A stretch of DNA of 44,522 bases from positions 1 through 44,522 of the forward strand of contig NZ_JBEXCV010000065.1 in assembly GCF_040605455.1 (NCBI RefSeq). The letters run 5' to 3'. How positions within the stretch are numbered: the first letter of the stretch is position 1; every line of letters begins with the position of its first letter. A program made the position numbers and the translations under genes. This stretch comes from Embleya sp040605455 (GTDB lineage Bacteria > Actinomycetota > Actinomycetes > Streptomycetales > Streptomycetaceae). Positions 32,562 to 41,097 of this stretch are shown piece by piece. The notes under the pieces were generated by a model. It did not search any database, was not told the DNA's origin, and saw only the letters and a list, made by a program, of their open reading frames with translations.

Positions 32562-33815
32562 GTGAGCGTCGAAGAGTTGTCGCAGCCACAACATCGTCCG
32601 TTGCCCGAGGTACGCCAATCGGGGAAACTCGCGGACGTCTGTTACGACATTCGCGGCCCGGTCCTCGACGAGGCGAAACGCCTGGAGGACGAGGGCCACC
32701 GGATCCTCAAGCTGAACATCGGCAACCCGGCGCCGTTCGGTTTCGAGGCACCCGACGAAATCCTGCACGACATGATCCGCAACCTTCCGGCCGCACAGGG
32801 CTACTCGGATTCCAAGGGTGTGCTGTCCGCCCGCAGGGCGGTGGTGCAGCACTACCAGACGCGCGGCATCGAGGGCGTCGACGTCGACGACGTCTACCTG
32901 GGCAACGGCGTGTCCGAGCTGATCGTGATGGCTCTGCAGGCGCTGTTGAACAACGGCGACGAGGTGCTCGTGCCGATGCCGGACTACCCGCTGTGGACGG
33001 CCGCGGTGAGCCTGTCCGGCGGCACCCCGGTGCACTATCTGTGCGACGAGGGCGCGGAGTGGTATCCCGACCTCGACGACATCGCGGCCAAGATCACCGA
33101 CCGCACCCGCGCGATCGTGGTGATCAATCCGAACAACCCGACCGGCTCGGTCTATCCGCAGCCGATCCTGGAAGGCATCGTCGATCTCGCCCGCCGGCAC
33201 GGACTCCTCCTCCTCGCCGACGAGATCTACGACAAGATCCTCTACGACGACGCCGTGCACGTCCCGCTCGCCTCACTCGCGCCGGACCTGCTGTGTCTGA
33301 CCTTCAACGGCCTGTCCAAGGCATACCGGGTGGCCGGATTCCGTTCCGGCTGGCTGCTGCTGTCCGGTCCCAAGCGGCATGCGGCGAGCTACATCGAGGG
33401 CCTGAACATCCTGGCCAACATGCGCCTGTGCGCGAACGTGCCCTCACAGCACGCGATCGCCACCGCGCTGGGCGGCTACCAGAGCATCAACGATCTGATC
33501 CTGCCCGGCGGCCGGCTGCACGCCCAGCGCGACGCCGCGTACGAGGCGCTGACCTCGATCCCGGGGGTGACCTGCGTCAAGCCCAAGGGTGCGCTGTACG
33601 CGTTCCCCCGGATCGACCCGGACGTGTGCAAGATCGTCGACGACGAGAAGTTCGTCCTCGACCTGCTCCAGAGCCAACGGATCCTGGTCGTGCAGGGCAC
33701 CGGATTCAACTGGCACCAGCCGGACCACTTCCGCGTGGTGACCCTCCCCCAGGTCGACGACCTGACCGACGCGATCACCCGGATCGGCGAATTCATCGGC
33801 TCGTACAGCCAGTGA
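32562..33815 (+). CDS. alaA: alanine aminotransferase, AlaA-type
   Basis: This 417-aa fold-type I PLP enzyme resembles E. coli AlaA (YfbQ) almost throughout: LNIGNPAPFGFEAPDEI, GYSDSKGVLSAR, YLGNGVSELIV, PMPDYPLWTAAVSLSGG, INPNNPTGSVY, LADEIYDKILYDD. PLP lysine is Lys253 in FNGLSKAYRVAGFRSGW. It interconverts pyruvate/glutamate and alanine/2-oxoglutarate. The GTG at 32562 follows AGGAGGAG and gives a 20-residue N-terminal extension before the conserved GKLADVCYDIRGPV; no ATG offers a better start. Glutamate dehydrogenase lies 2.2 kb on, which fits an alanine/glutamate nitrogen theme. A strong terminator follows. Confidence 0.92.
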   Translation: MSVEELSQPQHRPLPEVRQSGKLADVCYDIRGPVLDEAKRLEDEGHRILKLNIGNPAPFGFEAPDEILHDMIRNLPAAQGYSDSKGVLSARRAVVQHYQTRGIEGVDVDDVYLGNGVSELIVMALQALLNNGDEVLVPMPDYPLWTAAVSLSGGTPVHYLCDEGAEWYPDLDDIAAKITDRTRAIVVINPNNPTGSVYPQPILEGIVDLARRHGLLLLADEIYDKILYDDAVHVPLASLAPDLLCLTFNGLSKAYRVAGFRSGWLLLSGPKRHAASYIEGLNILANMRLCANVPSQHAIATALGGYQSINDLILPGGRLHAQRDAAYEALTSIPGVTCVKPKGALYAFPRIDPDVCKIVDDEKFVLDLLQSQRILVVQGTGFNWHQPDHFRVVTLPQVDDLTDAITRIGEFIGSYSQ

Positions 33816-33829
33816 GCCCGCGATGACGC

Positions 33830-33869
33830 AAGGGCCCGGCGCCGATCGGCCGATCGGCGTCGGGCCCTT
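33830..33869. terminator. 40-nt near-perfect palindromic terminator
   Basis: Two 20-base arms (AAGGGCCCGG... and ...CCGGGCCCTT type, one mismatch) abut directly. It lies 15 bases after the alaA stop and 52 bases after the end of the convergent LLM gene, and begins with AA and ends with TT, so it can act in both directions. Confidence 0.88.
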
Positions 33870-33920
33870 CCCGTTCGAGCCCGGGAGCGGGCGCCGTTCC
33901 AACACAGGAGCGGGCGCCGT

Positions 33921-34838
33921 TCAGCCCAGGAGCGGGCGCACGGCCAACTTCTTGACGTGCGGCACGACCAGCTCGCCGAACGCGGTGGTCTGCTCCAGGT
34001 ACTGCGCCCGCGACGTGGCCGGCAGGGTCAGCGTCACCCCGGTCACCCCGGCCTCGGCCTGCTCGGTCAGGTCCGCGACGATCGCCTCGTGGTCGATGCC
34101 GTCGCCGTCGAACATGCTCATCCCGCGCGGCATGAAGGTGACGTCGATCGGGTCGGTACGGCCCACCGAGGCCGCGTACTCGCGGGCGTAATCCAGCCGC
34201 GCCGCCAGGTCTGCGAGCGTCTCCAGGCCCGGGGTCTTGAGGTACTTGGACGCGCCCGCAGGGGCCGGCATCGGCAGCCAGCCGTCGCACAGGTCCACCA
34301 CTCGGCGGATCGCCCGCTTGCTGTTGCCGCCCACCCAGATCGGGATCCGCGGCTGCGCCGGGCGCGGGCGCATGGTGTTGCCGCCCACGCTCTCCCCGGT
34401 CCACGCCGCGCGCATCGCCCGCAGCGCGTCGTCCAGCACATCGTTGCGGTTCGCGTAGTCGGCGCCCAGCGCGGCGAACTCGGGCTCCAAGTAGCCCGCG
34501 CCCACGCCCAGGATCACCCGACCGCCGGACAGCGCGTCCAACGAGGAGATCATCTTCGCGGACAGATAAGGGTTGCGGTACGCCGGTACGAACAGGTTGG
34601 TGTGCAGCCGCAGCCGCGTGGTGGCCGCCGCCGCGAAGGACAGTGTGACCATCGGGTCGAGCGTGTGGTGGCCGCCGTGGGCGAGCCACTGGTCGCCGGG
34701 GAACGGGTGGTCGGTGGTGAAGACCGCGTCGAACCCGGCGGACTCGGCCGCGCGGGACATCTCCATCACGGCCTCGGCGCTGATCAGATCGGCGCCGGCC
34801 TCGACCAGGTGTGTGGGCAGTCCGAGCGAAAGGAACAT
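33921..34838 (-). CDS. LLM-class F420-dependent oxidoreductase
   Basis: This 305-aa luciferase-like enzyme has AAESAGFDAVFTTDHPFPGD, AAATTRLRLHTNLFVPAYRNP and SGGRVILGVGAGYLEPEF, the layout of the TIGR03619-like F420-dependent branch. Substrate unknown. ATG 34838 is directly preceded by the -10 box TACGTT (six bases) without a ribosome site, so the transcript is probably leaderless. A perfect CTGACG/CGTCAG dyad upstream suggests TetR-type repression. Confidence 0.87.
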   Translation of the reverse strand: MFLSLGLPTHLVEAGADLISAEAVMEMSRAAESAGFDAVFTTDHPFPGDQWLAHGGHHTLDPMVTLSFAAAATTRLRLHTNLFVPAYRNPYLSAKMISSLDALSGGRVILGVGAGYLEPEFAALGADYANRNDVLDDALRAMRAAWTGESVGGNTMRPRPAQPRIPIWVGGNSKRAIRRVVDLCDGWLPMPAPAGASKYLKTPGLETLADLAARLDYAREYAASVGRTDPIDVTFMPRGMSMFDGDGIDHEAIVADLTEQAEAGVTGVTLTLPATSRAQYLEQTTAFGELVVPHVKKLAVRPLLG

Positions 34839-34844
34839 GGCGGC

Positions 34845-34873
34845 AACGTAGCAGCGACCTGACGCATCGTCAG
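34845..34873 (-). promoter_or_regulatory. leaderless promoter and operator of the LLM gene
   Basis: On the minus strand TACGTT (34850-34845) is the -10 box. CTGACG-CAT-CGTCAG (34859-34873) is a perfect 6-bp inverted repeat just upstream, overlapping the -35 region. TGACG-N3-CGTCA dyads are frequent TetR operators in actinomycetes. The same gap separates this gene from the binding-protein gene ending at 34892. Confidence 0.55.
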
Positions 34874-34891
34874 TAACCGCTGCCACAACGG

Positions 34892-35890
34892 TCATCCGCC
34901 GTAGGTGGTGGTCGGCGGCTTGGCCGGTCCGAGCGCCGCGCGCAGCCATTTGTCATACAGCGCCTGCCACCGATCGTTGCTCTTCAGCTGCTCCAGCACG
35001 CCGTTGAGGAAGCGCACGAAGTCGGTCTGCCCCTTGGGTATCGCAATGCCCTTGACCTCCTCCACGGCGGTCGGCCCGACCACCTCCAGCCACGGGTCCT
35101 GCTCGCGCAGGCTCTCCAGGAGCGACGCATTGGTGTACGCCGCCGCCACCCGGCCCTCCTGGAGCGCGACCAGGCAGTCGGTGCGGTCCGCGACGGCGTA
35201 CACCCGGGCCTTGGACTCGGCCACCCGGCGCTCGGGCGTGGTGTTCGAGGACACGCACACGTACTGTCCGGCCAGATCGGCCAGGCTCGCCACCTTGGTG
35301 CCCTTGGGCACCAGGAAACGCAGCGCGTCGTCCAGGTACACACCGGAGAACTCCACCTGTTGCCGGCGCTCACAGGTGATGGTCATCGCGTCCACGACCA
35401 TGTCCACCTCGCCGTTGACCAGGACGTCGATCCGGCGACCGGGCGGGATGGTCTTGAACTGGATCCGGTCGGCGTCGCCGAAGATCGCCTTGGCCACCTC
35501 CCGGGCCAGGTCGATGTCGAAGCCCTCAAGCGCCCCGGTGCTCGAATTGCGCGCGGCGAACATCCGGGTGTTCTGGTCGACGCCGACCAGCAGCCGACCC
35601 CGGTCCTGGATCGCCCGCATCGTCGAACCGCCCGGCATCGCGCCCGCCCGGGCCGGGGTGGTCGGGGTCAGGCTCCGACTCGGATCGCACGGCGGCGCCG
35701 GGACCGGGGGGGCGAGCACCGGATCGGGCACGCCGACCTCGATCGGGGTGTACCGGGCCGGCGGATCGGACCGAGCGTCGGCGCCGTCCGACCCGCCCGT
35801 CCCGCACGCGGTCGTCAGGAGCACAAGTACCAGGGCCGCCACTCGACGTGACGCTGCATCAAATCTTTTGGGCCACACGGAATGCAGCAT
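34892..35890 (-). CDS. amino-acid-binding lipoprotein (ABC substrate-binding, family 3)
   Basis: This 332-aa protein has a basic n-region and hydrophobic core ending LLTTAC, with lipidation likely at Cys29, then a Pro/Ser-rich linker (about 31-88) and a periplasmic-binding-protein family 3 domain (about 89-320): GRLLVGVDQNTRMFAARNSSTGALEGFDIDLAREVAKAIFG, split here as GRLLVGVDQNT and GFDIDLAREVA. The family binds glutamate, glutamine or similar polar amino acids. No permease or ATPase gene lies beside it, so it must work with components elsewhere or act as a receptor. It is divergent from gdhA, which supports a glutamate link. Confidence 0.87.
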   Translation of the reverse strand: MLHSVWPKRFDAASRRVAALVLVLLTTACGTGGSDGADARSDPPARYTPIEVGVPDPVLAPPVPAPPCDPSRSLTPTTPARAGAMPGGSTMRAIQDRGRLLVGVDQNTRMFAARNSSTGALEGFDIDLAREVAKAIFGDADRIQFKTIPPGRRIDVLVNGEVDMVVDAMTITCERRQQVEFSGVYLDDALRFLVPKGTKVASLADLAGQYVCVSSNTTPERRVAESKARVYAVADRTDCLVALQEGRVAAAYTNASLLESLREQDPWLEVVGPTAVEEVKGIAIPKGQTDFVRFLNGVLEQLKSNDRWQALYDKWLRAALGPAKPPTTTYGG

Positions 35891-35975
35891 CGCAGGTGGG
35901 GGTTCGACACGAACGAGGGCGTTCCCTCATCCCGACACGAAGGCGCGCAGCGATCGCCCGGGCCCGCAGGACGGA

Positions 35976-35981
35976 TAGCGT
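35976..35981 (+). promoter_or_regulatory. -10-like box in front of gdhA
   Basis: TAGCGT ends six bases before an in-frame ATG at 35988, as in the other leaderless promoters of the window. Either gdhA starts there, or the mRNA starts there and translation begins 45 bases on at the ribosome-site-linked ATG 36033. Confidence 0.4.
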
Positions 35982-36032
35982 GACCGCATGCGATCGCCCG
36001 CGACGCACCCGTCGACGGAAGGACAACCACCC

Positions 36033-37394
36033 ATGAGTGCCCAGACATTCGCCGAGCTGACCGGCCCGGCAGCCACAACCTTCGACGAGGTACTGCGCCG
36101 CAACCCCGGCGAGCCCGAGTTCCACCAGGCGGTGCACGAGGTACTGGAAAGCCTCGCCGCGGCGCTCACCAGGCGGCCCGAACTGGCCGACGCGGCGCTG
36201 TTGGAGCGGCTCGTGGAGCCCGAACGCCAGGTGCTGTTCCGGGTGCCGTGGACCGACGACTCCGGTCGGGTCCGGGTCAACCGCGGCTTTCGAGTCGAGT
36301 TCAACGGCGCGCTCGGTCCATACAAGGGGGGCCTGCGCTTTCATCCCTCGGTCAATCTGAGCGTGGTCAAGTTCCTCGGCTTCGAACAGATCTTCAAGAA
36401 CGCCCTCACCGGGCTGGGCATCGGCGGCGGCAAGGGTGGTTCGGACTTCGACCCCAAGGGCCACTCGGACGCCGAGGTGATGCGCTTTTGTCAGTCGTTC
36501 ATGACCGAGTTGTACCGACACCTGGGCGAGCACACCGACGTGCCGGCGGGCGACATCGGGGTCGGCGGGCGAGAGATCGGCTACCTGTTCGGCCAGTACC
36601 GACGGATCACCAACAGGTACGAGTCCGGGGTGCTCACCGGCAAGGGTCTGGGTTGGGGCGGATCGCAGGTGCGCACCGAGGCGACCGGCTACGGCTGTGT
36701 GTACTTCCTGGCCGAGATGTTGCGGGTGCGCGGCGACGACCTGTTGGATCGCCGTGCGGTGGTTTCCGGTTCGGGCAACGTGTCGATCTTCGCGATCGAG
36801 AAGGCCCGCGAACTCGGCGCCCAGGTCGTGGCGGCGTCCGACTCGGCCGGCTACATCGTCGACGACAAGGGCATCGACCTGGATCTGCTCAAGGAGATCA
36901 AGCTGGAGCGACGCGGCCGGATCGCGGAATACGCGGACCGCGTGCCGCACGCGCGCTACGTGTCGGGCGGCTCGGTCTGGGAGGTCCCGTGCGATGTCGC
37001 GCTGCCCTGCGCGACGCAGAACGAGCTTTCCGGTACGGCTGCCGCGCACCTGGTCAAGCACGGTCTGATGGCGGTCGCGGAGGGTGCCAACATGCCGTGC
37101 ACACCGGACGCGGTGCGCGTCTTCCGCGCGGCGGGTGTGCCGTTCGCACCGGGCAAGGCGGCGAACGCGGGCGGCGTGGCCACCTCGGCCCTGGAGATGG
37201 CGCAGAACGCGGCCCGCACGTCGTGGAGCTTCGCCGACACCGACGCCCGGCTGGGCGCGATCATGCGCGACATCCACGCCACGTGCCTGGAGACGGCCGC
37301 CGAGCACGGCCACGAGGGCGACTACGTGCTGGGCGCCAACGTGGCCGGCTTCCTGCGCGTCGCCGAGGCGATGACCGCCTTCGGCGTGGTGTGA
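36033..37394 (+). CDS. gdhA: NADP-type glutamate dehydrogenase
   Basis: This 453-aa enzyme has the length and motifs of hexameric, usually NADP-specific, GDH: KGGLRFHPSVNLSVVKFLGF (Lys98 in the substrate site), IGGGKGGSDFDPKG with catalytic Lys134, DVPAGDIGVGGREIGYL, and the dinucleotide fold VVSGSGNVSIFA (about 243-254). It makes glutamate from 2-oxoglutarate and ammonium. ATG 36033 has GGAAGGA about nine bases upstream; a second in-frame ATG at 35988 has a -10 box right before it and would add 15 residues. A terminator hairpin follows. Confidence 0.94.
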   Translation: MSAQTFAELTGPAATTFDEVLRRNPGEPEFHQAVHEVLESLAAALTRRPELADAALLERLVEPERQVLFRVPWTDDSGRVRVNRGFRVEFNGALGPYKGGLRFHPSVNLSVVKFLGFEQIFKNALTGLGIGGGKGGSDFDPKGHSDAEVMRFCQSFMTELYRHLGEHTDVPAGDIGVGGREIGYLFGQYRRITNRYESGVLTGKGLGWGGSQVRTEATGYGCVYFLAEMLRVRGDDLLDRRAVVSGSGNVSIFAIEKARELGAQVVAASDSAGYIVDDKGIDLDLLKEIKLERRGRIAEYADRVPHARYVSGGSVWEVPCDVALPCATQNELSGTAAAHLVKHGLMAVAEGANMPCTPDAVRVFRAAGVPFAPGKAANAGGVATSALEMAQNAARTSWSFADTDARLGAIMRDIHATCLETAAEHGHEGDYVLGANVAGFLRVAEAMTAFGVV

Positions 37395-37464
37395 CCGGGT
37401 AGGCCCCGCCTGTCGTCGTCACCCGACCGTCGGCGCCGGTCGGGCGACGGCAATGGGCGCGTAC

Positions 37465-37500
37465 GGTGCCGGTCGAGTCGACGTCCACTCGACCGGCACC
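37465..37500. terminator. bidirectional hairpin terminator
   Basis: A perfect 14-bp stem (GGTGCCGGTCGAGT with ACTCGACCGGCACC, 8-base loop) lies between the convergent gdhA and siderophore-interacting protein genes. Confidence 0.85.
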
Positions 37501-37560
37501 CGAGGTCGGGCCATCGCCGGGGGCGGCCCGACCGGACCGGGCGACCCGGACCGGACACGG

Positions 37561-38331
37561 TCAGTCCATGCCCGTTCGGCCCGGGGACCAGAAGGGCTTG
37601 GTGACCACCGAGCGGCGGTCCCAGCCGTGGTCGGCGACGAACCGGTCGCGGACCAGCTTGACCGTCCTCGCCTCGCCCGCCACATAGGCGACGCCCGGCG
37701 TCGCCGGCAGCACCAGCCGGCCGACCGCCTCGGCGAGCGTCGTCGAGGACGCCGCGGACGCGTCGCCGCGGGTCAACCAGGTGAGCCGCTCGGCGTGCGG
37801 CATCGGCAGCCGGTCGGCCTCGGTCGCGGTCTCGATCACCCCGTACACGTTCACCGCGGAACCCACCGCCGCGATCATCGCGCCCAGCGCCACCGATGCG
37901 GTCTCCTCGCCGACGAACACGTGGTACGGCGCATCCGCCCGCCCCACGAAGCCGCCCTCGGGCCGGCCGAACCGGACCCGGTCGCCGGGCCGCGCCGCCC
38001 GACCCCACGCGACTCCCGGTCCCGGGCCGCCGTCGTGGTCCATCACGCACAGGTCCAGCGTCCCGGCCGCCGGGTCGTTGTCCCACACCGAGTAGGTGCG
38101 CAGCAGGTTGCCCGCGCCCTGGCGCCAACCCGCCATCGAGAGCATGTCGTTCACGTGCACCCGGACCTGCTGTCCGGGTCGGCAGGCCAATCCGAGCAAC
38201 GCGGGGTCGCCGATCCGGATTCGCCGCATCCGGGCCGCGATCGCCTCGGTCTCCACGATCGTGCCGGTCAGGAACACCCGATCGAGCAGCCGTCCCACCG
38301 GCCCGCGACGCCGACTCGTCACCCGGTTCAT
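37561..38331 (-). CDS. siderophore-interacting protein (SIP-type FAD ferric reductase)
   Basis: This 256-aa protein matches the SIP family, flavin enzymes that reduce ferric siderophores in the cytoplasm to release iron. The FAD-binding region has LLRTYSVWDNDPA (about 77-89) and GPGVAWGRAARPGDRVRFGRPEGGF (seen as GPGVAWGRAARPGD). The C-terminal SIP domain has VFVGEETASVALGAMI, AYVAGEARTVKLVRDRF and ends VVTKPFWSPGR. ATG 38331 overlaps the stop of the MFS gene (ATGA). The pairing suggests transport and reduction of one iron chelate. Confidence 0.87.
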   Translation of the reverse strand: MNRVTSRRRGPVGRLLDRVFLTGTIVETEAIAARMRRIRIGDPALLGLACRPGQQVRVHVNDMLSMAGWRQGAGNLLRTYSVWDNDPAAGTLDLCVMDHDGGPGPGVAWGRAARPGDRVRFGRPEGGFVGRADAPYHVFVGEETASVALGAMIAAVGSAVNVYGVIETATEADRLPMPHAERLTWLTRGDASAASSTTLAEAVGRLVLPATPGVAYVAGEARTVKLVRDRFVADHGWDRRSVVTKPFWSPGRTGMD

Positions 38332-39830
38332 GCGGCACCGCCCGCACCGGCCGGGATGGCCGAGGCCACCGGGCGGTCCCGATAGCCCATCGCGACCACC
38401 GCCGTGGCCACCAGCAGCAGGCCGCCCACCACCAGGAAGCCGACCGACATCGCGTCGGTGAACGAGTCCACGACACCGGCGTGTTCCGCGCCCCGGCTCC
38501 GGGACAGTTCCGCGGCCGGCTGACCGGAGAAACGGGCGGCCAGGATGGTGCCGAACACCGCGACCCCCAACGCGGCGCCGACCTCTCGCGCGGCGGTGTT
38601 CAGTCCCGAGCCCAACCCCGACTGGTGGGCCGGGAGTTCGGAGACCACCCCGAAGGACAACGCGGGCGCGCACAGACCGGTGCCCACCGAGAGGATCAAC
38701 AGGAATCCGGCGTACACCGCGTACGGGGTGTGCGCGTCCACGCTCGCCATGCACAGCAGCCCGATCCCGATCAGGCTCAGCCCGAACACCACCAGCGGCC
38801 GGGTGCCGTAGCGCTGTTGCGCCTTGACCGCGACCTTGGGCGCGAGCGCCATGCCGACCGTGAGCGGGATGATCGCAAAGCCGGTGCGCAGCGCCGAGAA
38901 GCCCTTCACGTATTGCAGGTACTGGGCGTTGATGAAGAACAGCGCGAACAGCCCGAAGAAGCTCGCACCGATGCCGAGCACGCCGGCCCGCAGCTTGGCG
39001 GACGTGAACACGCGCGGGTCGAGCAGCGGGTGCTCGGCGCGCAGCGCGTGCAGCACGAAGCCGGCCAAGAGCAGGCCGCCGAGCGCGAAGCCGCCGATCA
39101 CATGGCCGGAACCCCAGCCGAACTCCGGGCCCTCGATGATCCCGTACAGCACCGCGACCAGGCCGGCGACCAGCAGTGCGGATCCGATCGGGTCGAGCGC
39201 GGCCGGGTGGGTGGCGGTACGCGGGGTCACCCACTGGACGACCGCGGCGAGCACCGCGGCCAGTGGGACCATGATCCAGAACAGGCCCTGCCAGGGCAGG
39301 TACTCCTGGACCAGGCCGCCGCCCACGTTGCCGAGCAGACCACCCAGGCCGACCGCGAGGGTCCAGGACGCCATCGCCTGCGGCCGGCGCTCGGCCGGGA
39401 AGACGTGCATCAGGATGGACATGGTCGCGGGCATGATCAGCGCCGCGCCCGCACCGGAGATACCGCGGCCGGCGATCAGCGTGGCCGAGTTCGCGGCGAG
39501 CGCGCTGAGCGTGGCGCCGGCGGCGAACACGCCGAGCCCGGCGAGCAGCGCGCCCTTGCGGCCGTAGCGGTCGCCGAGGGCGCCGGCGGGGATGAGCAGG
39601 CCGGCGAAGACGATCACGTAGGCGTCGACGATCCACAGGATGCTGTCGGCGGACGGGTGCAGCCGGGACGCGGCCAGTTGTGGAATGGCCAGGTTGATCG
39701 CGGCGACCATGCTCTGCGCGACCAGCACGCAGGCGCACATCGCGATCAGTACGGCGCGCGAGGCGCCGGCGCGGTCGGGTTCGGCGCCACCGGCGCGATG
39801 CACCGACGTGGCCGGAACGGGCGTGGACAT
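38328..39830 (-). CDS. MFS transporter (DHA2 type) in operon with the SIP gene
   Basis: This 500-aa protein has about 14 spans, motif A GALGDRYGRKGALL between TM2 and TM3, and a motif C-like GLGGLLGNVGGGL, so it is a DHA2 proton-driven exporter. With the translationally coupled SIP gene it may export a siderophore or handle an iron chelate, though a drug pump is equally possible from sequence alone. ATG 39830 follows GGGGGA about six bases upstream. The divergent LysR regulator shares its promoter region. Confidence 0.87.
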   Translation of the reverse strand: MSTPVPATSVHRAGGAEPDRAGASRAVLIAMCACVLVAQSMVAAINLAIPQLAASRLHPSADSILWIVDAYVIVFAGLLIPAGALGDRYGRKGALLAGLGVFAAGATLSALAANSATLIAGRGISGAGAALIMPATMSILMHVFPAERRPQAMASWTLAVGLGGLLGNVGGGLVQEYLPWQGLFWIMVPLAAVLAAVVQWVTPRTATHPAALDPIGSALLVAGLVAVLYGIIEGPEFGWGSGHVIGGFALGGLLLAGFVLHALRAEHPLLDPRVFTSAKLRAGVLGIGASFFGLFALFFINAQYLQYVKGFSALRTGFAIIPLTVGMALAPKVAVKAQQRYGTRPLVVFGLSLIGIGLLCMASVDAHTPYAVYAGFLLILSVGTGLCAPALSFGVVSELPAHQSGLGSGLNTAAREVGAALGVAVFGTILAARFSGQPAAELSRSRGAEHAGVVDSFTDAMSVGFLVVGGLLLVATAVVAMGYRDRPVASAIPAGAGGAA

Positions 39831-39902
39831 GGGTCCCCCAGGAGAAGCCGACTGACGGAAGAAGAAGGGGTGACGCGGGGAACTGCGTGTCCGGACCCCT
39901 TC

Positions 39903-39912
39903 ACCGTAGGGT
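39903..39912. promoter_or_regulatory. overlapping divergent -10 boxes of MFS/SIP operon and LysR gene
   Basis: On the plus strand TAGGGT (39907-39912) and on the minus strand TACGGT (39908-39903) are both TAnnnT boxes and share two bases. Polymerase binding in the two directions should exclude each other, as in typical LysR autoregulation. Confidence 0.4.
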
Positions 39913-39959
39913 GGGACGTCGATTGACTCCAGTGCATGTTCTGCATGGGAAGGATGCGT

Positions 39960-40865
39960 GTGACGCAATCGGGAATGGACCTCAACCTGCTCACCGCGCT
40001 GGACGCGCTCCTGGAGGAGTGCAGCGTCTCCGGCGCGGCGCAGCGCATGCACCTGTCCGAGCCCGCGATGAGCCGTACGCTCGGCCGGATTCGCAAGGCG
40101 CTGGGCGATCCGGTCCTGGTCCGGGCCGGCCGCTCGATGGTGCCCACCCCGCACGCACTGGCCATCCGGGCCGAGGTGCGGGTCATCGTGGAACGCGCCA
40201 GGACCCTGTTCACCGCCGCCGGCGACGTGGATCTGAGCACCCTGTCGCGCACCTTCACCGTGCTCTCGCACGACGCCTTCACCGCCGCGTGCGCCGCGCC
40301 GCTGTTCGCGCGTGCGGCGCGGGAGGCACCGGGAGTGCGGCTGAAGTTCCTCGCGGAGAGCTACGTCGACACCCCGGCGCTGCGCGAGGGGGTCGCCGAC
40401 CTGGAGGTGGGCGTGATCGACACCATCTCGCCGGAGGTGCACACCGAGCACCTCTTCGACGACCACATGGTCGCGTGCGTCCGGGTCGGTCACCCGCTGC
40501 TGGACGGTCGGTGCACCCCCGAGCGGTTCGCCGCCGCCGAGCACCTGATCGTCTCGCGCCGGGGCAAACTGCACGGACCGGTCGACTCCGCGCTCGCCGA
40601 ACTGGGCCTGACCCGACGGGTGGTGGGCACCGTGCCGACCTTCCCGTCCTCGCTGTTCGTCCTCCGGTCGAGCGACCTGGTCGGCCTGATCGCGAACCAA
40701 CTCGCCACGATGGTCGAGGAGATGGGGCTGCGTACGTTCGAGGTGCCGATGGACCTGCCGCCGCTGCCGATGGGCCTGGCCTGGCACCCGCGCAACAGCG
40801 CCGATCCGGGGCACGCGTGGCTGCGCGAGTGTCTGCGCGACGTGATGACGCGGCCGAGCGGGTGA
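39960..40865 (+). CDS. LysR-family transcriptional regulator
   Basis: This 301-aa regulator starts with MDLNLLTALDALLEECSVSGAAQRMHLSEPAMSRTLGRIR (read as DLNLLTALDALLEE and AAQRMHLSEPAMSRTLGRIR), the LysR winged helix at about 6-65, followed by a NodD/LeuO-like effector domain (about 95-295). It probably controls the divergent MFS/SIP operon in response to an unknown ligand. GTG 39960 is favoured because GGAAGG lies six bases upstream; ATG 39975 is the alternative and would remove five residues. Confidence 0.9.
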   Translation: MTQSGMDLNLLTALDALLEECSVSGAAQRMHLSEPAMSRTLGRIRKALGDPVLVRAGRSMVPTPHALAIRAEVRVIVERARTLFTAAGDVDLSTLSRTFTVLSHDAFTAACAAPLFARAAREAPGVRLKFLAESYVDTPALREGVADLEVGVIDTISPEVHTEHLFDDHMVACVRVGHPLLDGRCTPERFAAAEHLIVSRRGKLHGPVDSALAELGLTRRVVGTVPTFPSSLFVLRSSDLVGLIANQLATMVEEMGLRTFEVPMDLPPLPMGLAWHPRNSADPGHAWLRECLRDVMTRPSG

Positions 40866-41008
40866 GCGCGCGCGGGTCCGGTCCGGGTCAGCCCTCCAGC
40901 TTCATGACATGGTGCGGCTCCCGGCTCTGCTGACGGTGCGTCAGGTCGGTTGGTGCCCGCACGCCGGCAACGGCGGGCACGATGATCCACTCTCGTTTCC
41001 GTCGATGC

Positions 41009-41097
41009 GCGCAGTGCCGATCCGCGCAGTGCCGATCTCGCCGGTCCCGGCCCGTTCGGCCGTGCCCACTCGGTCGTGCCCGCTCGGCCGTGCCCGC
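41009..41097. repeat. two sets of short tandem repeats
   Basis: GCGCAGTGCCGATC(C/T) occurs twice (41009-41023, 41024-41038). TCGGCCGTGCCC(A/G)C-type 14-bp units occur three times (41056-41069, 41070-41083, 41084-41097), the last abutting the PhzF stop codon. No gene or clear terminator is seen in 40866-41097. Confidence 0.85.
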
